Made by a program: the position numbers and the translations under genes. DNA of 64,000 nucleotides from JAJFUV01 sp964384215 (GTDB lineage: Bacteria > Acidobacteriota > Terriglobia > Bryobacterales > Bryobacteraceae), in contig CAYLLB010000007.1 in NCBI GenBank assembly GCA_964384215.1, forward strand, positions 62,001-126,000. The letters run 5' to 3'. The notes below the pieces were generated by a model. It saw only the letters and a program-made list of their open reading frames with translations. It made no database searches and was not told where the DNA came from. This document shows, in pieces, positions 31,698 to 38,388 of this stretch; positions within the stretch are counted from its first letter, which is position 1, and each line of letters opens with the position of its first letter.

Positions 31698-33158
31698 CTA
31701 TGGCTGTCGGCCTTTTGTCACTTTCACCAACCGGTATTCCTCACCATAGAAGTCGAACGTACAGACGGGCTTACCCGTGGCCCGGTCCATATAGCGCCAG
31801 CTTTCCCGAAACTCGGCAGGATATACTTCGGCTTCATCGGGTGGTCCGGCCTGAATGTAGATGCGGCCACGGTCGGTCTTCCAGCCTGGGATTCCAGTAG
31901 CGAAGCGCTCGTTCGCGTAAGAGATACGGCGGTAGTGCTCCTGCTTGAATTCGTTCACGGCGGTGCCGGGCGTCGGGTCGCGGCGGAGCCAGAACTGGTC
32001 GATAAACTTCTCCCGCTCTTCATCAGTGCGCAGCCGGTCGAACGCCTTTCGCTCCTCGGCCGTGATGATGTAGACCGCATCCTCATTCACCCACTTGCGG
32101 TAAGGGGTGCCCAGTTCCTTCCTGAGTTTCTGTTTCTTCTTGATGCTCTCCGCCTTGGGTTTGTCTTCGCTACGAACCACCTGTGGTGCCAGCAGCAGCC
32201 CGCCCAGCGCGATCAACGGCAGCAGGAGCAGCACAGCCAGCCAACCGCTCGCCGGGGCGTGCCGGGGATCGACGAGCAGGCGAATACGCTCCTTCAGGGA
32301 GCCTCCGCCGGCCGCCAGAGCCAGCGATGCGCGGCATTCCTCCAAAGCCACGAGCGCCCGGGAATACTCGAATCTGTCTCCACAGATGTCCGCCGCCATG
32401 GCATCCGCGCACACTTCGCGCTCCTGGCGGATGCGGCCGGAGAGCCACCACACAGCGGGGTGATAGAACAACAGCGTCTCGATCAGGGTTTGCAAGAGGT
32501 TGACCAGGAAGTCGTGGCGGGCGATGTGGGCAAGTTCATGCGCCAGGATGGCCTCCACCTGCTCCGGAGGCAGATTCGCCAGCGCGCTGAGCGGCAGGAC
32601 CACCACCGGCCTCCACCAGCCGTACGTGCACGGCGTTTCGACGTGCAGTGCGCGCACGAAACGCACGCCGCGCGTTATGCCGAGCCGGTCCGCGATTTCA
32701 CGGCAGCGGCGCGAGAGTGGTTCCGACATCGGGCTGGCCTGACGCCCCATTCGGAGGCGCACCCACGCCCAGCCACCCGCCGCCCGCAGCGCCAATACGA
32801 GGACTCCCAGGAGCCAGAACGGTATGACGAGCCTCATCCAGTCCGCCCCGGCACGTTGCCCGCCGTCCTGCCACGGGAGATCTTCCAGCAGGAGCGGCTG
32901 CAATTGTACAGTGCGCGTCCCGGCACCCGATGCCCCATCGAACCAGAACCACGCCCAGGTCAAAACGGGCGCGGCCGCCATGGCGGCAAGCGCGAGACAG
33001 GCAACACCGTACCGTCGCTCGGCGGATTCCCGCGCCGCGAAGCGGAAGTACAGCGCGGCTAGAACGCCGATCGCGGCCCCCTGCCACAGGAAATGCAGCA
33101 GCGCCCTGGCGATGGGCTCCCAGCCTGGGGACATCAGCCATCCCGGCAGCGAACTCAC
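31698..33158 (-). CDS. BlaR1-type M56 membrane metalloprotease fused to a GWxTD domain
   Basis: A 486-residue membrane protein. The N-terminal half has four membrane segments and an M56 metalloprotease with HELAH (about residue 205-215) and the downstream EREVCADAMA. Such proteases cleave BlaI-type repressors after sensing an external signal. After a last helix (VLLLLPLIALGGLLLAP) there is a periplasmic GWxTD domain (NEDAVYIITAEERKAF..., FWLRRDPTPGT, GWKTDRGRIYI), where BlaR1 normally has a penicillin-binding domain. The GTG start overlaps the blaI stop by 4 nt. What the GWxTD domain senses is not known. No beta-lactam-binding SxxK/SxN/KTG set is seen. Confidence 0.9.
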   Translation of the reverse strand: MSSLPGWLMSPGWEPIARALLHFLWQGAAIGVLAALYFRFAARESAERRYGVACLALAAMAAAPVLTWAWFWFDGASGAGTRTVQLQPLLLEDLPWQDGGQRAGADWMRLVIPFWLLGVLVLALRAAGGWAWVRLRMGRQASPMSEPLSRRCREIADRLGITRGVRFVRALHVETPCTYGWWRPVVVLPLSALANLPPEQVEAILAHELAHIARHDFLVNLLQTLIETLLFYHPAVWWLSGRIRQEREVCADAMAADICGDRFEYSRALVALEECRASLALAAGGGSLKERIRLLVDPRHAPASGWLAVLLLLPLIALGGLLLAPQVVRSEDKPKAESIKKKQKLRKELGTPYRKWVNEDAVYIITAEERKAFDRLRTDEEREKFIDQFWLRRDPTPGTAVNEFKQEHYRRISYANERFATGIPGWKTDRGRIYIQAGPPDEAEVYPAEFRESWRYMDRATGKPVCTFDFYGEEYRLVKVTKGRQP

Positions 33159-33538
33159 TGTTTGCCTCCTTCCATTTCATCCAGCAGTTGGCGAATCTCG
33201 GCCAGTTCCCGTTTCGACGCGCGCTTCGTCGAGAGGGCTTGCATCAGCAGCGCGGCCGCCGACCCGCCGAAGACCTTGTCGAGCAAATCCCCGGCCAGTT
33301 GACGTTGCGTCTGTTCCCGGCGCAGCGCCGGGCGGTAGATGTGCGTCCGCTCCTTCTCGTCGCGTGTGAGCAGGCCCTTCTCCGTCATAATCTGCATGAG
33401 CTTCAGGACGGTCGTGTAACCGGTGGAGGGTTTCTGCGCCCGGACGTGTTCGAGGACCTGTCGCACGGTCGCCGGACCGAGGTCCCAGAGCGCGCGCAGG
33501 ATATCGAGTTCGGCCTGAGTAGGTTTGGGAACAGTCAC
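33155..33538 (-). CDS. blaI: BlaI/MecI/CopY family transcriptional repressor
   Basis: A 127-residue winged-helix repressor. The first ~70 residues are the DNA-binding domain (PTQAELDILRALWDLGPATVRQVLEHV, recognition helix in TGYTTVLKLMQIM), and the tail is the dimerisation and cleavage region. It starts at GTG 33538. The upstream promoter TTGACA-N17-TATTCT (33545-33573) overlaps two dyads, so the gene is almost surely autoregulated. The -10 is 6 nt before the start codon, predicting a leaderless mRNA. It is followed by its presumed M56 protease, overlapping by 4 nt. Confidence 0.94.
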   Translation of the reverse strand: MTVPKPTQAELDILRALWDLGPATVRQVLEHVRAQKPSTGYTTVLKLMQIMTEKGLLTRDEKERTHIYRPALRREQTQRQLAGDLLDKVFGGSAAALLMQALSTKRASKRELAEIRQLLDEMEGGKQ

Positions 33539-33544
33539 AGGAAC

Positions 33545-33573
33545 AGAATAAACGAAAGTCTTCGTACTGTCAA
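33545..33573 (-). promoter_or_regulatory. Promoter of blaI
   Basis: On the minus strand TTGACA (33568-33573), a 17-bp spacer and TATTCT (33545-33550). This is the strongest sigma-70 type promoter in the window by consensus match. The GTG of blaI begins 7 nt after the -10. Confidence 0.8.
33552..33565. promoter_or_regulatory. BlaI operator, spacer half (dyad 1)
   Basis: ACGAAAGTCTTCGT, a near-perfect inverted repeat (ACGAAA against CTTCGT) lying in the spacer of the blaI promoter. Its centre is 21 bp from dyad 2, two helical turns. Confidence 0.65.
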
Positions 33574-33586
33574 CGAAGAACTTCGT
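33573..33586. promoter_or_regulatory. BlaI operator, upstream half (dyad 2)
   Basis: ACGAAGAACTTCGT, a perfect inverted repeat of ACGAAG around two bases, beginning at the -35. With dyad 1 it forms a tandem operator, the arrangement typical of BlaI/MecI dimers. Confidence 0.7.
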
Positions 33587-33623
33587 AGATTAATGCGATG
33601 TCAAGTTGGCGGCCCACATCCGT

Positions 33624-33629
33624 TACAAT
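33624..33629 (+). promoter_or_regulatory. Candidate -10 element of the DUF1080 gene
   Basis: TACAAT, 7 nt before the ATG at 33637, with no ribosome-binding site. No good -35 was found. It lies 38 bp from the blaI operators on the other strand. Confidence 0.4.
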
Positions 33630-33636
33630 CGACTAC

Positions 33637-34242
33637 ATGAAGATTGCAAGGTGCGTGGCTCTCGTGTGCGTATGCATGCTTATTGTTTCGGTTGCGGCCC
33701 AAGGCGCGCCGAAGCCCGGCAAGTGGATCAAGATGTTCGACGGCAAGTCGCTGAAAGGCTGGCAGGCCGGAGACAACCCGGAATCCTGGAAAGTGGAGGA
33801 CGGCGCCATTGTCAGCTCCGGCAAACGCAGCCACCTTTTCTGGATGAAGAAGCAATGCGAGAACTGCGAGTTCAAAGCCGAGGTGATGACCAAGCCCAAG
33901 ACCAACTCGGGCATGTATTTCCGGACCCAGTTCGGCCCCGGCTTCCCGAAAGGCTATGAAGCGCAGGTCAACAATAGCGGCGGCGACCCGGTGCGCACGG
34001 GCAGCCTGTACAACTTCGTGAAAATCTTCGACCAGTTGGCGCAGGACGACGTCTGGTTCACCCAGCACATCATCGTCGAAGGCAACCACATCACCATCAA
34101 GGTGAACGACAAGGTCGTGGTGGACTTTGTCGACCAGAAGAATACGTACACCAAAGGCTACCTGGCGTTGCAGCAGCACGATCCGGGGGGGTCGGTGCGC
34201 TACCGCAATCTCATGATGCGCACGCTGCCGGTAAAGAAGTAA
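33637..34242 (+). CDS. DUF1080 (3-keto-disaccharide hydrolase-like) secreted protein
   Basis: A 201-residue secreted protein of the DUF1080 family. The start at 33637 gives a signal peptide (IARCVALVCVCMLIVSVAAQ) followed by the domain (WIKMFDGKSLKGWQAG, FKAEVMTKPKTNSGMYFR, YEAQVNN). In described pathways such proteins cleave 3-keto-glycosides. The next gene, 5 bp later, is a Gfo/Idh/MocA oxidoreductase and the one after that a sugar-isomerase-like protein, which together match known oxidative glycoside-cleavage operons. The enzyme step is inferred, not shown. Confidence 0.88.
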   Translation: MKIARCVALVCVCMLIVSVAAQGAPKPGKWIKMFDGKSLKGWQAGDNPESWKVEDGAIVSSGKRSHLFWMKKQCENCEFKAEVMTKPKTNSGMYFRTQFGPGFPKGYEAQVNNSGGDPVRTGSLYNFVKIFDQLAQDDVWFTQHIIVEGNHITIKVNDKVVVDFVDQKNTYTKGYLALQQHDPGGSVRYRNLMMRTLPVKK

Positions 34243-34247
34243 CCGCC

Positions 34248-35537
34248 ATGAACAAGCGAAACAGTGAGCTGATAACGCGGCGGGCCTGGCTCGCCGCGCC
34301 GCTCATCGTGCCGGCATCGGCCCTGGGGTTGGGAAAGCCGTCGCCATCGAACCGCATCACGGTGGGCATGATCGGCGTGGGACGGCAGACTGTCCAGGTC
34401 AACCTGAAGCAGTTGCTCGCCATGCCCGACGTCGACGTCGTGGCGGTTTGCGACGTGGATTCGTGGCGTCTCGAACGGGCCAAAGCGCAGGTCGAACAAG
34501 CTTACAACAAGACGGGTTGCAGGACGTTCCGCGATTACAAGGAACTGCTCGCCGACAAGAGCATCGACGCGGTCATGATCGCGACGCCGGACCACTGGCA
34601 TGTGCCCATGTCGCTCGACGCCGTGAAGGCGGGCAAGGACGTGAGCTGCGAGAAGCCGCTGACGCGCACCATCGCCGAAGGACGCGCGCTGGCCAACGCC
34701 GTCGCGAAATACAACCGCGTCTTCCGCACCGACAGCGAGTTCCGTTCGCACGACTATTTCCACCACGCCATCGAACTGGTGCGCAACGGCTACATCGGCA
34801 AGCTGCACACGATCCGCACGGGCGTGCCGGCCGGAGATGAAGGCTGCCCGCCGCAGCCGGAGATGCCGGTTCCGCCGGAGCTCGACTACGAGCGCTGGCA
34901 GGGGCCCGCGCCGCGAGCGCCTTACACCGAAAAGCGCGTGCACAAGCCGAAGTCTTACGAGCGGCCCGGTTGGATGCGCCACCTCTACTACTGCGACGGC
35001 ATGGTGACCAACTGGGGCACGCATCTGAACGACCTGGCGCAGTGGGGCAACGGCACGGATCGCACGGGTCCGGTCGAAGTCGAAGGCCGGGGCGTGTATC
35101 CGCCCGCGGACAGCTTCTGGAACGTGCTGCTCAGTTTCGAGATTCAGTATCGTTACGCGAACGGGGTCCGGCTCTACTACAAGATCGATCAGCCCTACGT
35201 GCGGTTCGAAGGCAGCGAAGGGTGGATCCACGCCGAATACGGCAAAGCGCTGGTCGCCGAGCCCGCGTCTGTTCTGAAAGCGCAGCTTGGACCCAATGCC
35301 ATCCGCTTCCCGCTCAAAAGCGACAAGCAGGATTGGATCGACGCGGTGAAGACGCGCGGCCGTACGCTGGAAGACGCTGAAGTGGGCCACCGTACCACGT
35401 CCATGTGTCACCTGGGCCACATCGCCATCCAACTGGGCAAGCGTTTGGAATGGGACCCCAAGCGCGAGCGCTTTACCAATAATGAAGCAGCGAATGAATA
35501 CATCGCGAAGCCCATTCATGCGCCGAAGCTTGCGTAG
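34248..35537 (+). CDS. Gfo/Idh/MocA family oxidoreductase, Tat-exported
   Basis: A 429-residue NAD(P)-dependent sugar oxidoreductase with a twin-arginine signal (LITRRAWLAAPLIV). The Rossmann part is VGMIGVGRQTVQVN, the catalytic Lys is in CEKPLTRTIAE, and WGTHLNDLAQWG holds the conserved His/Asp. Together with the DUF1080 protein upstream, it could generate 3-keto-glycosides in the periplasm, carrying its cofactor through Tat. The downstream isomerase gene overlaps by 20 bp. Confidence 0.9.
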   Translation: MNKRNSELITRRAWLAAPLIVPASALGLGKPSPSNRITVGMIGVGRQTVQVNLKQLLAMPDVDVVAVCDVDSWRLERAKAQVEQAYNKTGCRTFRDYKELLADKSIDAVMIATPDHWHVPMSLDAVKAGKDVSCEKPLTRTIAEGRALANAVAKYNRVFRTDSEFRSHDYFHHAIELVRNGYIGKLHTIRTGVPAGDEGCPPQPEMPVPPELDYERWQGPAPRAPYTEKRVHKPKSYERPGWMRHLYYCDGMVTNWGTHLNDLAQWGNGTDRTGPVEVEGRGVYPPADSFWNVLLSFEIQYRYANGVRLYYKIDQPYVRFEGSEGWIHAEYGKALVAEPASVLKAQLGPNAIRFPLKSDKQDWIDAVKTRGRTLEDAEVGHRTTSMCHLGHIAIQLGKRLEWDPKRERFTNNEAANEYIAKPIHAPKLA

Positions 35538-36345
35538 CGCGGTAATGCTAATCCTTGCGGCAGGAATGCTGCCGTCGGCCGATTTCTATGTGCTCGACAA
35601 CTGCGCCGGACGTGGCCGGCTGACTACCGCCGAACAGGCGGCGCTGCTCAAGAAAGTGGGTGTTCAGGGAATAGGTTCCACGCGTCCCGCGAGTGTGGCG
35701 GCGGCGCTCCAGGCGTTCGACGCGAACGGGGTGGCGGTGCGGGCGCTCTACACCGTGGCCGACATTTCTGCCGAGGGCGTGCGGATCGATCCGGAAGTGG
35801 CGCCCGCAATCCAGGCTCTGAAGGGGCGGGCCACCATCGTGCTGCTGGGCATCAACGGCAAAGCGCCCGAGAGCGACAAGCTGGCGCTCGACATCATCGG
35901 CCGGGTGCACCGGATGGCTGCGGCGTCCGGCCTCAAAGTGGCGCTGTACCCGCACTACGGATTTCACATCGCCAGCATCGACGACGCCTTGCGATTGGCC
36001 GACAAGTACAATTCACCCGATGTCGGCATCTCCTTCAACCTCTGCCACTGGCTTCGTGAAAGCGGCGGCAAGGAACCCGTCGAGAACGTGGTGCGCCGTC
36101 TGCGCCGCCTGCAAACCGTCGTCATCAACGGCGCCGATTACGAGGGAGGGTGGGATCGCCTGATCCAGACGCTCGATCGCGGCCAGTTCGACATCTACCG
36201 GCTCCTGCACTTGCTGAAGGCTCGCGGACTCGACGTGCCGGTCGGCTTGCAGTGCTATAACGTTCCCGGCGAGCCGGAGGAGAACCTCACGCGATCATGC
36301 GCTGCGTGGCGCGCCTTCTCCGAGCGCCTGGCCGCGGAAAAATAG
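35518..36345 (+). CDS. Secreted sugar-phosphate isomerase/epimerase family (TIM-barrel) protein
   Basis: A 275-residue protein with a signal peptide (SLRSAVMLILAAGMLPSA) and a xylose-isomerase-like TIM-barrel (VGVQGIGSTRP..., VALYPHYGFHIASIDDA, VGISFNLCHWLRESGGKEP). Metal-binding His and Glu of the family are visible in the SFNLCHW and PHYG segments. The start at 35518 overlaps the end of the Gfo gene by 20 bp. Third gene of the DUF1080-Gfo-isomerase operon. It probably handles a keto-sugar made by the other two proteins. Confidence 0.8.
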   Translation: MRRSLRSAVMLILAAGMLPSADFYVLDNCAGRGRLTTAEQAALLKKVGVQGIGSTRPASVAAALQAFDANGVAVRALYTVADISAEGVRIDPEVAPAIQALKGRATIVLLGINGKAPESDKLALDIIGRVHRMAAASGLKVALYPHYGFHIASIDDALRLADKYNSPDVGISFNLCHWLRESGGKEPVENVVRRLRRLQTVVINGADYEGGWDRLIQTLDRGQFDIYRLLHLLKARGLDVPVGLQCYNVPGEPEENLTRSCAAWRAFSERLAAEK

Positions 36346-36373
36346 CCCGCCGGCGGCACACTCTGTGTGCTAC
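36343..36373. repeat. REP-like palindromic element containing both convergent stop codons
   Basis: The element begins with the TAG stop of the isomerase gene and ends with the TAG (read from minus) stop of katA. Inside is a perfect stem GCACAC-TCT-GTGTGC and a GCCGGCGG core. It shares GTAGCACA and GCCGGCG with the element at 55998-56027 when read on the minus strand. Confidence 0.5.
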
Positions 36374-37812
36374 TTGGGAACCGGTAAGCCCATGGCGTCG
36401 GCCACACCCTTCCCGTAGGCTGCGTCTGCCTTGAAGCAATTGCCGATGTGGCGCAGCTTGACCTCTTCAGGCGCATCGCCCAGAGCGCGAGTGGTGTTTG
36501 CGAAAAGCACTGCCTGCTGCTCTGGAGTCATCAGGCGGAACAGTTTGCCCGGTTGGGAATAGTAGTCATCGTCCTCCCGGTGATTCCAGTGATCGGCGGC
36601 TCCCTCGAGGCTCAGCGGCGGCTCGGCGAACTCCGGCTGCTCCTGCCATTCACCGTAACTGTTGGGCTCGTAGCCGAGCGTGCTCCCGTGGTTACCGTCC
36701 ACGCGCATGGCGCCGTCGCGATGATAGCTGTGGAATGGGCATCGCGGCCTATTCACCGGGATCAGGTGATGGTTCACCCCGAGGCGGTAGCGCTGTGCAT
36801 CGCCGTAAGAGAACAGGCGCCCCTGCAGCATCTTGTCAGGCGAGAAACCGATGCCCGGCACGATGTTGGCCGGATTGAAGGCGGATTGCTCGACCTCGGC
36901 GAAGTAGTTCTCCGGATTACGGTTCAACTCCAGAACGCCGACTTCCATGGGCGGGTAGTCCTTGTGGAACCAAACCTTGGTCAGGTCGAAGGGGTTGTAA
37001 GGACAGGTGGAGGCTTCCTTCTCCGGCATGATCTGGATGAACATGGTCCACCCCGGGAAGTCGCCCTGCGCGATGCGCTCGTAAAGGTCGCGCTGGTGGC
37101 TCTCGCGGTCCTTGCCAATCAACGCTTCGGCTTCCTCATCGGTCAGGTTCCGGATTCCCTGCTGGGTCTTCAGGTGGAACTTGACCCAGTAGCGCTCGTT
37201 GTTGGCGTTGATGAGGCTGAACGTATGGCTACCGAAGCCGTGCATGTGGCGGTAGGAATACGGAATACCGCGATCGCTCATGACGATGGTCACCTGATGC
37301 AGGGCTTCGGGGAGCGACGTCCAGAAGTCCCAATTGTTCTTCGCGCTCCGTAAGTTGGTTCGAGGGTCGCGCTTGACGGCGTGGTTCAGGTCGGGGAACT
37401 TCAACGGATCACGCAGGAAGAAGACCGGCGTGTTATTGCCGACCAGGTCCCAGTTGCCCTGCTCGGTATAGAACTTGATGGCGAAGCCGCGGATGTCGCG
37501 TTCGGCGTCGGCCGCGCCTCGTTCACCGGCCACCGTGGAAAAGCGCACGAAGAGTTCGGTTTTCTTGCCGATCTCGGAGAAGATCCTGGCTTTGGTATAG
37601 CGCGTTATGTCATGCGTGACGGTGAAGTGCCCGTAGGCTCCGCTGCCCTTGGCGTGCATGCGCCGCTCGGGAATCACTTCACGGTCGAATTGGGCGAGTT
37701 TTTCCAGGAACCACACGTCCTGAAGCAGCATCGGACCGCGCTTGCCCGCGGTCATCACGTTTTGGTTGTCGGCGACCGGAGCGCCGGCGTTGGTGGTCAG
37801 TTTCTTTTCCAT
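36370..37812 (-). CDS. katA: Catalase (haem, small-subunit type)
   Basis: The enzyme dismutates hydrogen peroxide. The 480-residue product is a clade 3-like catalase: the distal His in the RRMHAKGSGAYGHF segment, the Asn in the catalytic pocket, and the proximal haem Tyr in the RLFSYGDAQRYRLG segment are present. I chose the ATG at 37812 (MEKKLTTNAG), the usual start; the longer frame to 37977 is not similar. It starts 5 bp after perR, so peroxide-responsive induction is likely. Confidence 0.95.
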   Translation of the reverse strand: MEKKLTTNAGAPVADNQNVMTAGKRGPMLLQDVWFLEKLAQFDREVIPERRMHAKGSGAYGHFTVTHDITRYTKARIFSEIGKKTELFVRFSTVAGERGAADAERDIRGFAIKFYTEQGNWDLVGNNTPVFFLRDPLKFPDLNHAVKRDPRTNLRSAKNNWDFWTSLPEALHQVTIVMSDRGIPYSYRHMHGFGSHTFSLINANNERYWVKFHLKTQQGIRNLTDEEAEALIGKDRESHQRDLYERIAQGDFPGWTMFIQIMPEKEASTCPYNPFDLTKVWFHKDYPPMEVGVLELNRNPENYFAEVEQSAFNPANIVPGIGFSPDKMLQGRLFSYGDAQRYRLGVNHHLIPVNRPRCPFHSYHRDGAMRVDGNHGSTLGYEPNSYGEWQEQPEFAEPPLSLEGAADHWNHREDDDYYSQPGKLFRLMTPEQQAVLFANTTRALGDAPEEVKLRHIGNCFKADAAYGKGVADAMGLPVPK

Positions 37813-37817
37813 CGGGT

Positions 37818-38276
37818 TCAGTCTCCTTGCCCTTCTCTGGTAGTGCACCGGTGACAAACGCCCGTGACTTCGACCTGCACCTTCTCGATGCCGCCGAAGA
37901 CCCTCACGGCGTCCGGAACCTGCAGCCGGTTGAACTCTTCGCAGCGGAAATCGCGCGTCATGCCGCACTTCGAGCACACGAAATGATGGTGGGGCTGGAG
38001 GTTGGCGTCGAAACGCATGCGGTCACGCGGCGGTCCCAGAGTTGTGATGAGGCCGAGATCGGCAAACAGCCACAAGGTCCGGTACACCGTGTCCAACGAA
38101 ACGGTGGGAAGCCTGTCGCGTACTCCGGTGAAGATGGTCTCCGCATCGGGATGCTCCGTCGAGCCAACGACTTCGCGATAGATCTCCAGTCGCTGGTGGG
38201 TCAGCTTCACACCCGCGCGCTTCAACTCGTTTCGAAGATGGGCCAGTTGTGGTTTGGTTTCTTCCGGCGATACCAC
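37818..38276 (-). CDS. perR: Fur-family peroxide regulator PerR
   Basis: A 152-residue (from GTG 38276) metalloregulator of the Fur family. The winged-helix part has KLTHQRLEIYREV..., and the metal site is HHHFVCSKCG followed by VCHRC, giving two CxxC pairs for structural zinc plus the His/Asp sensing site of PerR. Being directly upstream of katA fits control of peroxide defence. A TTG at 38300 also opens the frame, but AAGGA precedes the GTG and the promoter's +1 lies close to 38308, so the GTG is favoured. Confidence 0.9.
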   Translation of the reverse strand: MVSPEETKPQLAHLRNELKRAGVKLTHQRLEIYREVVGSTEHPDAETIFTGVRDRLPTVSLDTVYRTLWLFADLGLITTLGPPRDRMRFDANLQPHHHFVCSKCGMTRDFRCEEFNRLQVPDAVRVFGGIEKVQVEVTGVCHRCTTREGQGD

Positions 38277-38303
38277 TTTTGCGGGTTCCTTTGGATACAA
38301 GTA

Positions 38304-38319
38304 ATTCTTAGTTAAGAAT
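38304..38319. promoter_or_regulatory. PerR-box operator
   Basis: ATTCTTA (38304-38310), 2 nt, TAAGAAT (38313-38319): a perfect 7-bp dyad over the -10 and start region of the perR promoter. It has the A/T-rich form of a Fur/PerR box, so bound repressor would block perR-katA. Confidence 0.75.
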
Positions 38320-38343
38320 AAACCAACAATTAGAGTCTGTCAA
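38315..38343 (-). promoter_or_regulatory. Promoter of perR-katA
   Basis: TTGACA (38338-38343), 17 bp, TATTCT (38315-38320) on the minus strand, the same hexamers and spacing as the blaI promoter. The -10 overlaps the right arm of the PerR box. Confidence 0.8.
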
Positions 38344-38375
38344 GACCGAACCCCGCACCTGTCCGCGTCCACTGC

Positions 38376-38381
38376 TATGCT
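38376..38381 (+). promoter_or_regulatory. Candidate -10 element of the second sulfatase gene
   Basis: TATGCT, 7 nt before ATG 38389, again without a ribosome-binding site. The frame could also open at ATG 38377, but that would overlap this hexamer. Confidence 0.4.
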
Positions 38382-38388
38382 GTACACC

